From Actinobacteria bacterium Ga0077560 (GTDB lineage: Bacteria > Actinomycetota > Thermoleophilia > Miltoncostaeales > Miltoncostaeaceae): DNA of 64,000 nt. A program made the position numbers and the translations under genes. The notes beneath the pieces were generated by a model, which did no database searches, was not told the DNA's origin, and saw only the letters and a program-made list of their open reading frames with translations. Of the stretch, positions 52,256 to 61,112 are shown one piece after another (position 1 is the first letter of the stretch; each line of letters starts with the position of its first letter). The DNA is taken from the NCBI GenBank assembly GCA_001464275.1, contig LNFL01000166.1, positions 1-64,000 on the forward strand, read 5' to 3'.

Positions 52256-53260
52256 ATGCACCATGTGACGGACACATTCGCGCGGCACCCCCAGGCGCGC
52301 CCGCGGCGGCTGCGCCGCGGCGAGACGCTGCGCCGGATGGTGCGCGAGACCCGTCTGTCGCCCGACCAGCTGGTGCTGCCGCTGTTCGCGATCGCGGGCG
52401 ACGGCGTGGAGGAGCCCATCGCGTCGCTGCCGGGGCAGTCCCGCCTGTCGGCCGACCTCCTGGCCCGGCGCGCCGCCCGCGCGTACGCGGCCGGGGTCCC
52501 CGCGGTGCTCCTGTTCGGCGTGTCCGACGAGAAGGACGCCGAGGCGTCCGTGAGCCACGACCCCAACGGGGCCGTGCAGCGCGCCGTCGCCGCCGTGAAG
52601 GACGCGGTGCCGGACATGGTGGTGATCACCGACGTGTGCCTGTGCGCCTACACCGACCACGGCCACTGCGGCCTGGTGGTGGACGGCGAGGTGGACAACG
52701 ACGCCTCACTGGAGGTCCTCGCCCGGGCCGCGCTGAGCCATGCGCGCGCGGGCGCCGACGTGGTGGCGCCCAGCGACATGATGGACGGCCGCGTCGCCGC
52801 CATCCGCGAGCTGCTGGACGCCGAGGGCCAGTCCACCACGGCCATCCTCTCGTACGCCGCCAAGTACGCCTCGGCCTTCTACGGGCCCTTCCGCGACGCC
52901 GCCGGCTCCGCGCCGGGCTACGGTGACCGCAAGGGGTACCAGATGGACCCCGCCAACGGCCGCGAGGCGCTGCGCGAGGTGGAGCTCGACATCGCCGAGG
53001 GCGCGGACATGGTGATGGTGAAGCCGGCCCTCACCTACCTGGACGTGATCGCCCGCGTCCGGGACATCACCCGCCTGCCCGTGGCCGCCTACCACGTCAG
53101 CGGCGAGTACTCGATGCTGAAGGCCGCCGCCGAGCGCGGCTGGCTGGACGAGCGGGTCGCCACCATGGAGACCCTCACGGCGATCGTCCGCGCCGGGACC
53201 GATCTTGTCATCACGTACGCCGCGGAGGATGCGGCGAACTGGCTCCAGGAGCACGCATGA
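52256..53260 (+). CDS. hemB: Delta-aminolevulinic acid dehydratase (porphobilinogen synthase) HemB
   Basis: About 334 residues. It has RRLRRGETLRRMVRETRLSPDQLVLPLF, the zinc-site cysteines in DVCLCAYTDHGHCG, the first active Lys in SYAAKYASAFYGPFRDAAGSAP and the Schiff-base Lys in MVMVKPALTYLDVI. It condenses two ALA molecules to porphobilinogen. The Cys-rich site makes it zinc-dependent, which ties it to the zinc island upstream. ATG 52256 is used; GTG 52265 is an alternative. The frame is open upstream to 52166. The stop overlaps the next gene's ATG. Confidence 0.94.
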   Translation: MHHVTDTFARHPQARPRRLRRGETLRRMVRETRLSPDQLVLPLFAIAGDGVEEPIASLPGQSRLSADLLARRAARAYAAGVPAVLLFGVSDEKDAEASVSHDPNGAVQRAVAAVKDAVPDMVVITDVCLCAYTDHGHCGLVVDGEVDNDASLEVLARAALSHARAGADVVAPSDMMDGRVAAIRELLDAEGQSTTAILSYAAKYASAFYGPFRDAAGSAPGYGDRKGYQMDPANGREALREVELDIAEGADMVMVKPALTYLDVIARVRDITRLPVAAYHVSGEYSMLKAAAERGWLDERVATMETLTAIVRAGTDLVITYAAEDAANWLQEHA

Positions 53261-54360
53261 CGACCACCGCCCCAAGCCGGATCCACCACAAGCCGGACGA
53301 CGCGGACCGGGAGCTGCTGAACGCCCTGCAGGCGGGCCTGCCGCTGGTGCGGCGGCCGTTCGAGCAGATCGGCGCCGCCATCGGGATGCCCGAGGACGAG
53401 GTCCTGCGCCGCATGCAGGTGCTGCGCGACGCCGCGATCATCCGCCAGGTCTCGGCGATCTTCGACACCCGGGCGCTGGGCTACACCAGCACCCTGGTCG
53501 CGGCGAAGTACCCGGAGGACCGGCTGTTCGACGCCGCCGCGATCGTGGGCGGCCACCCCGGCGTGAGCCACAACTACCGCCGCAGCCACGCGTTCAACCT
53601 GTGGTTCACGCTGGCCGTGGAGCCCGACGCCCGCCTGAGCCTGGAGGACACGCTCGAGATCCTCGCCGAGCGCACCCAGGCCGACTCCATGCGGATGCTC
53701 CCCACGCTCAAGCTCTTCAAGATCAACGTGCAGCTGGACATGACCGGCGCGCAGGGCAACGTCGCCAAGGACGCCGACCCCAAGCCGGCGCCCCGCCGTG
53801 GCGACGGCGAGCTGCCCACCGAGGAGGACAAGCGGTTCATCTGCATCCTCCAGCGCGACCTGCCCCTCGAGCGCACCCCGTTCGACACGTGGGCGGCCGA
53901 GGCCGGGGTGGACCCCGACGAGCTGCTCGCCCAGGCCCAGCGCTTCGTGGACCGCTCCTACATGCGCCGCTTCGCCGCGGTGCTCAACCACCGGCGTGCC
54001 GGCTTCGGCGCCAACGGCATGGCCGTGTGGAAGGTGCCGGAGGAGGAGCTGGAGGAGATCGGCCCCAAGATGGCCGCGTTCCGGTCGGTGTCGCACTGCT
54101 ACAAGCGGCCGACCTACGAGGACTGGCCCTACTCGATCTTCACGATGGTCCATGCACGGTCCATGGAGGCCTGCGAGGAGACCATCGAGGCCATCGCCCA
54201 GGAGTGCGGCATCACCGATCCGGACCGCCGGGCGATCCTCTACTCCACGTACGAGTTCAAGAAGATCCGGCTCGTCTACTACACGCCCGAGTACCGGGCC
54301 TGGGAGGACCTGGCGCTCGCCGGGGCGCCGCTGCCGGAGTGGCGGCCGCTGGCCGCGTGA
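53257..54360 (+). CDS. Fused siroheme decarboxylase (AhbA-AhbB type; Lrp/AsnC fold)
   Basis: 367 residues made of two AsnC-like modules joined near residue 175. The first has a helix-turn-helix (FEQIGAAIGMPEDEVLRRMQVLRDAAIIRQVSAIFD) and the AhbA-like GVSHNYRRSHAFNLWFTLAV. The second has FDTWAAEAGVDPDELLAQAQRFVDRSYMRRFAAVL and the AhbB-like SVSHCYKRPTYEDWPYSIFTMVHA. The HNYxR and HCYxRP motifs mark siroheme decarboxylases (AhbAB, NirDLGH relatives), which are often misannotated as Lrp regulators. It would remove two acetate carboxyls from siroheme. Sitting between hemB and hemL, coupled at both ends, it supports heme made through siroheme or heme d1. Confidence 0.87.
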   Translation: MTTTAPSRIHHKPDDADRELLNALQAGLPLVRRPFEQIGAAIGMPEDEVLRRMQVLRDAAIIRQVSAIFDTRALGYTSTLVAAKYPEDRLFDAAAIVGGHPGVSHNYRRSHAFNLWFTLAVEPDARLSLEDTLEILAERTQADSMRMLPTLKLFKINVQLDMTGAQGNVAKDADPKPAPRRGDGELPTEEDKRFICILQRDLPLERTPFDTWAAEAGVDPDELLAQAQRFVDRSYMRRFAAVLNHRRAGFGANGMAVWKVPEEELEEIGPKMAAFRSVSHCYKRPTYEDWPYSIFTMVHARSMEACEETIEAIAQECGITDPDRRAILYSTYEFKKIRLVYYTPEYRAWEDLALAGAPLPEWRPLAA

Positions 54361-55606
54361 GCGGGGCCGTGCCGGACACCACGCGCAGCGCGGAGCTGTT
54401 CGACCGGGCGCGCCGCGTCCTGGTGGGCGGGGTCAACTCCCCGGTGCGGGCCATGCGCTCCATCGGGCGGGACCCGCTGTTCATCGACCGGGCCGAGGGG
54501 CCCCACGTGTGGGATGCCGACGGCAACCGCTACGTGGACTACCTCTCGACCTGGGGCCCGGCGATCCTGGGGCACGCCGCCCCGGCGGTGCTGGACGCGG
54601 TGCGCGACGCCCTGCCGCGCGGCACCTCCTACGGGGCGCCCACCGAGCGCGAGGTGGTGTTCGCCGGCGGCTGCGGATGACCTCCTCCGGGAGCGAGGCC
54701 GTCACCGGCGCCCTGCGCCTGGCGCGCGCCGCCACCGGCCGCGACGTGATCGTGAAGACCATCGGCGGGTACCACGGCGCGATCGACGTGCTGCTGGTGC
54801 AGGCCGGCAGCGGCGCGACCACCCTCGGCGTGCCGGACAGCCCGGGCGTGCCGGCCTCGGTGACCGCCAACACGCGGCTGGTGCCGTACAACGACCTCGC
54901 GGCGGCCGAGGCCGCCCTGGAGGGCGCCGCGGCGATCATCATCGAGCCCGTCGCCGGGAACATGGGCGTGGTGCTGCCGGAGCCCGGGTACCTGGAGGGC
55001 CTGCGCGCGGCCTGCGACCGCACCGGCGCGCTGCTGATCCTGGACGAGGTCATCACCGGCTTCCGGATCGCCCGGGGCGGTGCGCAGGAGCGCTTCGGCG
55101 TGCGCGCCGACCTCACGTGCTTCGGGAAGATCATCGGCGGCGGCCTCCCGGTGGGCGCGTTCGGCGGCCGCGCGGACGTGATGGCCGAGCTGGCGCCCGA
55201 GGGCCCCTGCTACCAGGCGGGGACCCTGTCGGGGAACCCCCTGGCCACCGCGGCCGGCCTGGCCGTGCTGTGCGAGCTGGCCGCCCCCGGGGTGTACGAG
55301 CGGCTGGAGGCGTCCGGCGCCGCCCTGGAGGACGCCATCCGGGCCTCCGGCGCCCCGGTCGCGATCAACCGCATCGGCTCGATGCTCACGCCGTTCTTCG
55401 CCCCGGGGCCGGTGCGCGACTACGCGTCGGCGACGACGGCGGACACCGCCGCGTACGGGGCCTTCGCCCGCGAGCTGCTGGCGCGCGGGGTGTACCCGGC
55501 CCCCTCCCAGTTCGAGTGCTGGTTCACGGGCCTCACCCACACCGACGCGGAGCTGGCCCACACCCGCCGCGCCCTCGCGGAGGCCGCCGAGGCGATCGCC
55601 GGGTGA
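54357..55606 (+). CDS. hemL: Glutamate-1-semialdehyde 2,1-aminomutase HemL (frame broken near 54673)
   Basis: PLP enzyme making 5-aminolevulinate. GTG 54357 overlaps the decarboxylase stop. The first frame has SAELFDRARRVLVGGVNSPVRAM, DGNRYVDYLSTWGPAILGHA and SYGAPTEREVVFA. It then breaks, with about 31 bases missing (the block before VRM). The second frame resumes RLRMTSSGSEAVTGALRLARA and continues with IKTI-like IVKTIGGYHG, LILDEVITGFR, the PLP Lys in CFGKIIGGGLPVGAFGG, and GTLSGNPLA to the end at 55606. HemL is essential for this C5 route, so I read the break as a sequence error rather than a true pseudogene. Confidence 0.9.
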
Positions 55607-56109
55607 GGGAGGCGCTGCTCGCCGAGCCGACCCTTGCCACCGGGGTCCGGCCCGAGGTCGCCCCGCCGCTGCTGGCACCGCTGGTGTCCCCGCCCCTGTC
55701 GCCGGCCGAGGCGGCGGGCGTGGACCTCATCCTGGAGGGCTTCCTGGCCCACCACGGCGCCCCCCGGCAGCTCTCCGCGGACGCCGACATCGGCACACGG
55801 GTCCTGGCGGGCGACTACTGCTACGCCTCCGGCCTCGTGATCGTGGCCGGCTCCGGCGACCTGTTCGTCATCCGGGCGCTGGGCGGCCTGGTGGCCGTGT
55901 CCGCAGGCCTGGTGGCCGAGGACCGGCGTGACGACCTGCCCCACCTGTGGCTGGGCACGATGGCCGCGATCGCCGGACCGCGGGGCCCGGAGGCCGAGGC
56001 CGCGTTCGACGATGCGCTGCGCGCGCTGCGCGCGGGCGACCGCACCCCCCTTGCCGCGCTGGCCTCCGGACTCCACCATGCACCCGACCTGAAGGCGGTG
56101 CTGGCATGA
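55603..56109 (+). CDS. Small helical protein with weak polyprenyl-synthase likeness, unknown
   Basis: 168 residues from GTG 55603 (GTGA overlap with hemL). It is mostly hydrophobic helices. DIGTRVLAGDYCYASGLVIVAGSGDLFVIRALGGLVAVSAGLVAE resembles the GDYLLARA-type helix of trans-isoprenyl diphosphate synthases, but no DDxxD motif is visible. It could be a helper subunit of a prenyl synthase, or unrelated. Its position between hemL and the quinone-type UbiD favours a role in menaquinone side chain or heme modification; that is inference. Confidence 0.6.
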   Translation: MREALLAEPTLATGVRPEVAPPLLAPLVSPPLSPAEAAGVDLILEGFLAHHGAPRQLSADADIGTRVLAGDYCYASGLVIVAGSGDLFVIRALGGLVAVSAGLVAEDRRDDLPHLWLGTMAAIAGPRGPEAEAAFDDALRALRAGDRTPLAALASGLHHAPDLKAVLA

Positions 56110-57557
56110 TCCGCGACCTTCGCGACTGGATGGACCGCCTGCGCAAGGCGGGGGAGCTCATCGAGGTGACCACCCAGGTGGACTCGCACCTGGAGATCAC
56201 CGAGATCACCGACCGGGTGAGCAAGCGGTTCGGGCCGGCCCTGCTCTTCCGGAACGTCACGGGCTCCTCGATGCCGGTGCTCATCAACCAGTTCGGCAGC
56301 GAGCGGCGCATGTGCATGGCGCTAGAGAGCGACTCCCTGGACGTCCCGGGCGAGCGCATCCAGGACCTCATGGACCTGCAGCCCCCGCACGGGCTGGTGG
56401 AGAAGGTCAAGGCGCTGGGCAAGCTGCGCGAGCTGGCGTCGTTCAGCCCCAAGGAGGTGAAGACGGCGCCGTGCCAGGAGGTCTGGATGGACCCCCCGGA
56501 CCTCACCAAGCTGCCGGTCCTCACCTGCTGGCCGGATGACGGCGGCCCCTACATCACCCTGCCCCTGGTGTTCAGCAAGGACCCGTCCACCGGCGTGCGC
56601 AACTGCGGCATGTACCGCGTGCAGGTCATGGACGAGCGCACGGCGATGATGCACTGGCAGATCCACAAGGACGGGGCCGCCCACCTGCGCGACTCCGAGG
56701 GCCGGGTGGAGGTCGCCATCGCGATCGGCACCGACCCCGCCGTGACCTACAGCGCCACCGCGCCCCTGCCGCCGCACATCGACGAGATGATCTTCGCGGG
56801 CTTCCTGCGCGGCAAGAGCGTCGAGATGGTGCCGTGCCGCACGGTGAACCTGGAGGTCCCCGCCAACGCGGAGATCGTCATCGAGGGCTACGTGGACGCC
56901 GGCGACATCCGCCCGGAGGGCCCGTTCGGCGACCACACCGGCTTCTACACGCCGGTGGACGACTACCCCGCCTTCCACGTCACCGCGATCTCGCACCGCC
57001 GCGACCCGGTCTACGCCACCACCATCGTCGGCAAGCCGCCCATGGAGGACTTCTTCCTGGGCAAGGCCACCGAGCGCATGTTCCTGCCGCTCATCAAGAT
57101 GACCGTGCCGGACCTCCACGACATGAACCTGCCGCTGGAGGGCGTGTTCCACAACTGCGCGATCGTGTCGGTGAAGAAGCGGTACCCCGGCCACGCGAAG
57201 AAGCTCATGAACGCGGTGTGGGGCCTCGGGCTGCTCTCGCTGAGCCGCTGCGTGATCGTGGTGGACCACGACGTGGACGTCCACGACGTGTCCCAGGTCG
57301 CCTTCCGCGCGTTCAGCAACGTCGACCCGGCGCGGGACATGCTGCTGGTCGACGGCCCGGTGGACGCCCTGGACCACGCCGCCCCGTACTTCGCCTACGG
57401 CTCCAAGATCGGCTTCGACGCCACCCGCAAGCTGCCGGGCGAGGGCCAGGTGCGTCCGTGGCCCGACGAGATCCGCATGAGCGAGGACATCCGGGCGCTG
57501 GTGGACCGCCGCTGGGCCGAGTACGGCATCCCCGGCCCCGGGGACCGCACCCCGTAG
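56106..57557 (+). CDS. ubiD: UbiD-family prenylated-FMN decarboxylase (menaquinone pathway candidate)
   Basis: A 483-residue enzyme of the UbiD fold. It has MIRDLRDWMDRLRKAGELIEV, RFGPALLFRNVTGSSMPVLINQFGSERRM, TWWP-like LTCWPDDGGPYITLPLVFSKDP, NCGMYRVQVMDERTAMMHWQ, IEGYVDAGDIRPEGPFGDHTGFY (the E-x-PFGD catalytic acid region) and IVVGKPP-like TIVGKPPMEDFFLGKATERM. It would decarboxylate an aromatic acid using prenylated FMN made by UbiX, which is encoded 5.5 kb downstream next to ubiE/menG. It may be the futalosine-pathway decarboxylase MqnL; the window has no mqnABCD to decide. Confidence 0.9.
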   Translation: MIRDLRDWMDRLRKAGELIEVTTQVDSHLEITEITDRVSKRFGPALLFRNVTGSSMPVLINQFGSERRMCMALESDSLDVPGERIQDLMDLQPPHGLVEKVKALGKLRELASFSPKEVKTAPCQEVWMDPPDLTKLPVLTCWPDDGGPYITLPLVFSKDPSTGVRNCGMYRVQVMDERTAMMHWQIHKDGAAHLRDSEGRVEVAIAIGTDPAVTYSATAPLPPHIDEMIFAGFLRGKSVEMVPCRTVNLEVPANAEIVIEGYVDAGDIRPEGPFGDHTGFYTPVDDYPAFHVTAISHRRDPVYATTIVGKPPMEDFFLGKATERMFLPLIKMTVPDLHDMNLPLEGVFHNCAIVSVKKRYPGHAKKLMNAVWGLGLLSLSRCVIVVDHDVDVHDVSQVAFRAFSNVDPARDMLLVDGPVDALDHAAPYFAYGSKIGFDATRKLPGEGQVRPWPDEIRMSEDIRALVDRRWAEYGIPGPGDRTP

Positions 57558-59414
57558 CTACCGCGTGAACGCGATCCGGCGCCCGTCGAGGGTGCCGGTC
57601 ACCGACGGCCCGTCCAGGCGCAGCACGCCGCGGGAGGCGGCCCGGCCGGACACCCGCAGGGTCGCGGTGGAGCTGAACAGCGCCTCGCGGCGGATGGTCC
57701 CGGTGACCACCACGCCCGGGATCGCGACGTAGTTCGTGAAGCGGATGATGATCCCGCGGGCGTCGATCGTGGCCCCGCCCCTGCCGCCCCGCAGCCCGGT
57801 GAACCGCACGGTGTTGCCGGACTCCGTGCCGAACGAGAGCGCCTGCGTGATGTCGCCGAAGGTGGCGATCACGGCCCGGACGGTCCGGCCGCGCCGGCCC
57901 GGCACGCCCAGGGGCCGCAGCCCGGCGATGCCCGCGGCCGGCAGCGGGGGGATCTCGGGGAACTCACCGGCGCGGCACGGCTGCCCCACGGTCGATCCCG
58001 CGATGAACCGCCGGATCGCGAGCAGCGTGCAGTCGTTCCTGGCGCTGATGCTGGAGTGCCCGCTGCCGACGGCGCGCACCAGGCTCGCCCGGGGCAGCGT
58101 GGCCGCGACGGCCTGCGCGGTCTCGAGCGGCGTGCGGATGTCCTGCGTCCCGGCGATCAGCAGCGCGGGAACGTCGGGCGGCGGGGTGACCGGCGGGGCG
58201 ATCACCGGCGACTCGGGCCAGCCCAGGCAGGCGGTCACCAGTGCGGCGTCGGTGCCGGGCCGCCGGAACGGCGCCGGGACGGCCGGGTCGACGGCGGCCA
58301 GCGCGGCGGTGGTCGCCGCGAGCCGGTCGGCCGTGTTCTGCGCGGGCGTCCAGGGCAGCTCCGCCTCGGCGCACTCGGTCGCCAGGAACAGGCCCAGCGA
58401 GAAGTCGCGCGGCCGGGAGGGCTCGTCATCCCCCGCGCCCTGGATGCGGAACAGCAGCGCCGGGTCGCCGCGCAGCGCCAGCTTGACGGCCGCCGGGAAG
58501 GCCCCGCGTGCGTCGGCGTTCAGGTCGCCGCCGCCCAGCAGCTCGTAGAGGGCGGTCGGCGCATCCGGCCCACCGAAGCTCGCGGCGACGGTGCGGCCGG
58601 AGGGCAGGACGCGGCGGCCGGTGATCGGCGCGGCCGCCAGGCGGGTCTCCAGGCGGGCGACGTCACCGACGGGATCCGAGGTGATCCCCGCGCAACGGCG
58701 CGCGGCGCACAGCTCGGCCAGCGCACGCCGGGCGGCCGCGTAGCCGTCGCCGTCCACGAGCGTGTTGCCGCGCAGCCCCACCACGGAGTCGAGGATGAGG
58801 CCCGCGGTCGCCGGGCCGTGCAGCCGGGCGTACCAGGTGGCCACCAGCGTGCCGTAGGAGACCCCGAAGGGCGTGATGCGCTCACGGCCCAGCCCGAGCC
58901 GGAGGTCCTCCAGGTCGGCGACGCTGTCGGCGGTGGTGAACCGCGTGCGGCGCGGGCCGATCTCGGCGGCGCACCCGGCGATGAGGGCGGCGACGGCCTC
59001 CGGCGCGTCGCCCGGGTCCGCCGACCGTTCGAGGGTGGGGCAGCGCAGCGCTCCGGCGCCGGTGCCGCGCTGGTCGAACGCCACCACCTCGTACCCGGGG
59101 GCGTTGTCGCGCAGCTGCCGCTCCAGGTCGCCGCCCGGCGTGATTGCCGCCTGCCCGGGGCCGCCGGCCAGGAACACGATCGTGCCCTTCAGCGTCCCGC
59201 GGTGGGGCAGACGCCGCACCTGCAGGGCGATCGTGCCCTGGGCCGGGTCCGCGCGGTCCACCGGGACGGTGAGGGTGCCGCATTGGAAGCCGCGGAGGCC
59301 CGCGCAGGAGGTGAAGGCGATCGGCGACTGCGCCGCGGCGACGGCGGGCACCGCCAGGGCGGCGGCCAGCGCGGACAGGATCACCCGCCGGACACGCGGG
59401 GGCGAAAACGGCAT
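57558..59414 (-). CDS. Secreted alpha/beta hydrolase (TAP-like/tripeptidyl aminopeptidase family)
   Basis: 618 residues. Signal peptide about 1-28 (RRVILSALAAALAVPAVAAAQ). Hydrolase fold: GTIVFLAGGPGQAA (HGGPG-like oxyanion), VVAFDQRGTGAG, nucleophile Ser in TPFGVSYGTLVATWYA, ALLIAGTQDIRTPL (Asp) and AVGSGHSSISARNDC (His). Four or more cysteines suggest disulfides. The last 140 residues form a beta-rich tail (VRAVIATFGDITQALSFGTESGN, GTLDGRRIAF). It probably cleaves short peptides or esters outside the cell. It converges with ubiD and is divergent from qcrA. Confidence 0.88.
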   Translation of the reverse strand: MPFSPPRVRRVILSALAAALAVPAVAAAQSPIAFTSCAGLRGFQCGTLTVPVDRADPAQGTIALQVRRLPHRGTLKGTIVFLAGGPGQAAITPGGDLERQLRDNAPGYEVVAFDQRGTGAGALRCPTLERSADPGDAPEAVAALIAGCAAEIGPRRTRFTTADSVADLEDLRLGLGRERITPFGVSYGTLVATWYARLHGPATAGLILDSVVGLRGNTLVDGDGYAAARRALAELCAARRCAGITSDPVGDVARLETRLAAAPITGRRVLPSGRTVAASFGGPDAPTALYELLGGGDLNADARGAFPAAVKLALRGDPALLFRIQGAGDDEPSRPRDFSLGLFLATECAEAELPWTPAQNTADRLAATTAALAAVDPAVPAPFRRPGTDAALVTACLGWPESPVIAPPVTPPPDVPALLIAGTQDIRTPLETAQAVAATLPRASLVRAVGSGHSSISARNDCTLLAIRRFIAGSTVGQPCRAGEFPEIPPLPAAGIAGLRPLGVPGRRGRTVRAVIATFGDITQALSFGTESGNTVRFTGLRGGRGGATIDARGIIIRFTNYVAIPGVVVTGTIRREALFSSTATLRVSGRAASRGVLRLDGPSVTGTLDGRRIAFTR

Positions 59415-59591
59415 CTGGCGAGCCTACCCCCGCTCTCAGACGGCGTACACACGCATCGGTGTCCCCCCGCCCCGCCGTGGGGGACACTCGACCCGTCGCC
59501 AGGGACATGTGGTTCGCCGGGGGTCTGGTTGAATCGTGCGGCCGGAAACCATTTCCGGCGAGCTCGTCCCTGCACGAGGAGGTTGCACCAG

Positions 59592-60272
59592 GTGGCAGAC
59601 AGCCAGGGGAACGGATCCCCCGGGGGTACAGGGGGCCTGTACGGCGGCCCGCGTGCCGTCGACCCCGAGCCGACGCACTCGCACCACGACGATCCCGAGC
59701 ACATCACTCGGACCCGGTTCCTCTCCGGCGTCGCGGTCGCCGGCGGCGCGGTCCTCACGGCCGCCATCCTGGTGCCGATCGTCGGGTTCGCCGTGACGGA
59801 CACCGTCAAGGATGAGGAGTTCCGCTGGGTCGACGTCGGCCCGCTCTCCGACTTCCCGGACGGCAAGACCACGTCCATCGCGGTCTCGGGGCCCTTCCCC
59901 GAGTCCGACCGCCGCGCGTTCGTGCGGCGGAAGGATGGCGCGATGAGCGCCATCTGGAACCGGTGCGCCCACCTGGGCTGCCCGGTGGAGTACAGCGAGG
60001 CCGGCGACAACTACGTCTGCCCGTGCCACGGCGGCGCCTACGACGCGGAGGGCCGCGTCACCGCCGGCCCGCCGCCGCGCCCGCTCGACCGGTTCGACAT
60101 CAAGGTCGTCAAGCAGGGCACCACCGAGCGCCTCGACCCGGCCACGGCGCCGGATGACTCGCGGGTGCTCATCGGCAAGCCCTACTCGCTCGACGACGAC
60201 CTCAAGCCCTACCGCCTCCACGGGCCGGGCGAGGAGGTCACCGGTGTCCTTGCCAACCTCTACCCCTTCTAG
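59592..60272 (+). CDS. qcrA: Rieske iron-sulfur subunit of the cytochrome bc complex (QcrA)
   Basis: 226 residues from GTG 59592, preceded by GAGGAGG. The N-terminal tail is rich in Gly, Pro and His (PTHSHHDDPEHI), then one membrane helix spans about residues 40-65 (FLSGVAVAGGAVLTAAILVPIVGF). The [2Fe-2S] ligands are in CAHLGCPVEY and CPCHGGAYDAEG. The single transmembrane helix is shorter than the three-helix QcrA of mycobacteria. It passes electrons from menaquinol to cytochrome c. It is first gene of qcrA-qcrB-qcrC. Confidence 0.93.
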   Translation: MADSQGNGSPGGTGGLYGGPRAVDPEPTHSHHDDPEHITRTRFLSGVAVAGGAVLTAAILVPIVGFAVTDTVKDEEFRWVDVGPLSDFPDGKTTSIAVSGPFPESDRRAFVRRKDGAMSAIWNRCAHLGCPVEYSEAGDNYVCPCHGGAYDAEGRVTAGPPPRPLDRFDIKVVKQGTTERLDPATAPDDSRVLIGKPYSLDDDLKPYRLHGPGEEVTGVLANLYPF

Positions 60273-60281
60273 GAGGAGCCG

Positions 60282-61112
60282 ATGAGCACCACGGACATCG
60301 GACCCAAGGGGCCGGTCGGCCAGGTCGGTGAGGCCGTCGTCGACTACGTCGATGACCGCACGGGCGCCAAGACCGGCATCACCTGGTTCCTGAAGCGCAA
60401 CATCCCCGCCGAGACCAGCTGGTTCCAGACGCTGGGCTTCGCCGCCATGGCCGTGTTCGGCCTGCAGGCCGTCACCGGCATCTTCCTGGCGATGTACTAC
60501 AAGCCCGACACCGCGCGGGCGTACGCGAGCATCGAGCACATCACGAACGACGTGACGTGGGGCTGGCTCGTGCGCGGCATGCACAAGTGGGGCGCCAGCG
60601 CGATGATCGTGCTCGTCTTCCTGCACATGGGACGCGTCTTCATCTTCGGGTCGTACAAGTACCCCCGTGAGCTGACGTGGGTGACCGGCGCGATCCTGCT
60701 GATCATGACCATGTTCATGGGCCTCACCGGCTACCTGCTGGTGTGGGACGAGAAGGCCTACTGGGCCACCGTCGTGGCCATGAACATCACGGCCAGCGCA
60801 CCCATCCTGGGCCCGTACGTCGCGGACGTCCTCCGCGCCGGGCCGGAGTTCGGGCCGGACACGCTGTCGCGCTTCTACTCCATCCATATGCTCGCGATAC
60901 CCGGGGGCCTCGCGACATTCATCGGGTTGCACCTGTTCCTGGTGGCGAAACTCGGCATCTCCGAGCCGCCGCACTCCCACCGGCTCGCCCGGGTGCGGCG
61001 CGCCGAGGAGGCCGCCCGAAGGGCCGCGGCGCGTGATCGCCAGCCGTACGGCCGTCGCCAGGTGACCCCTGAGACGTCCCCGCAGACCATCTCCGCGGAG
61101 GGCGGTCAGTGA
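60282..61112 (+). CDS. qcrB: Cytochrome b subunit, N-terminal (b6-type) QcrB
   Basis: 276 residues with four membrane helices. Heme ligand histidines are in WLVRGMHKWGASAMIVLVFLHMGRVF (two) and YSIHMLAIPGG / FIGLHLFLVAK (two). There is a quinone-site tract TGYLLVWDEKAYWATVV. AGGAGG precedes ATG 60282. It lacks the C-terminal half with PEWY, which is in the next gene, so the b subunit is split as in Bacillus and b6f. A basic cytosolic tail ends the protein. GTG of qcrC overlaps its end. Confidence 0.93.
   Translation: MSTTDIGPKGPVGQVGEAVVDYVDDRTGAKTGITWFLKRNIPAETSWFQTLGFAAMAVFGLQAVTGIFLAMYYKPDTARAYASIEHITNDVTWGWLVRGMHKWGASAMIVLVFLHMGRVFIFGSYKYPRELTWVTGAILLIMTMFMGLTGYLLVWDEKAYWATVVAMNITASAPILGPYVADVLRAGPEFGPDTLSRFYSIHMLAIPGGLATFIGLHLFLVAKLGISEPPHSHRLARVRRAEEAARRAAARDRQPYGRRQVTPETSPQTISAEGGQ

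Noticed and set aside
53257-54360. Lrp/AsnC transcription factor
   Set aside because: The two AsnC-like modules carry the HNYxR and HCYxRP siroheme decarboxylase motifs and lie between heme genes.
54357-55606. hemL as a true pseudogene
   Set aside because: All catalytic blocks are intact on both sides of one short gap and the surrounding heme genes are whole, so a sequence error is more likely. It is not proved.
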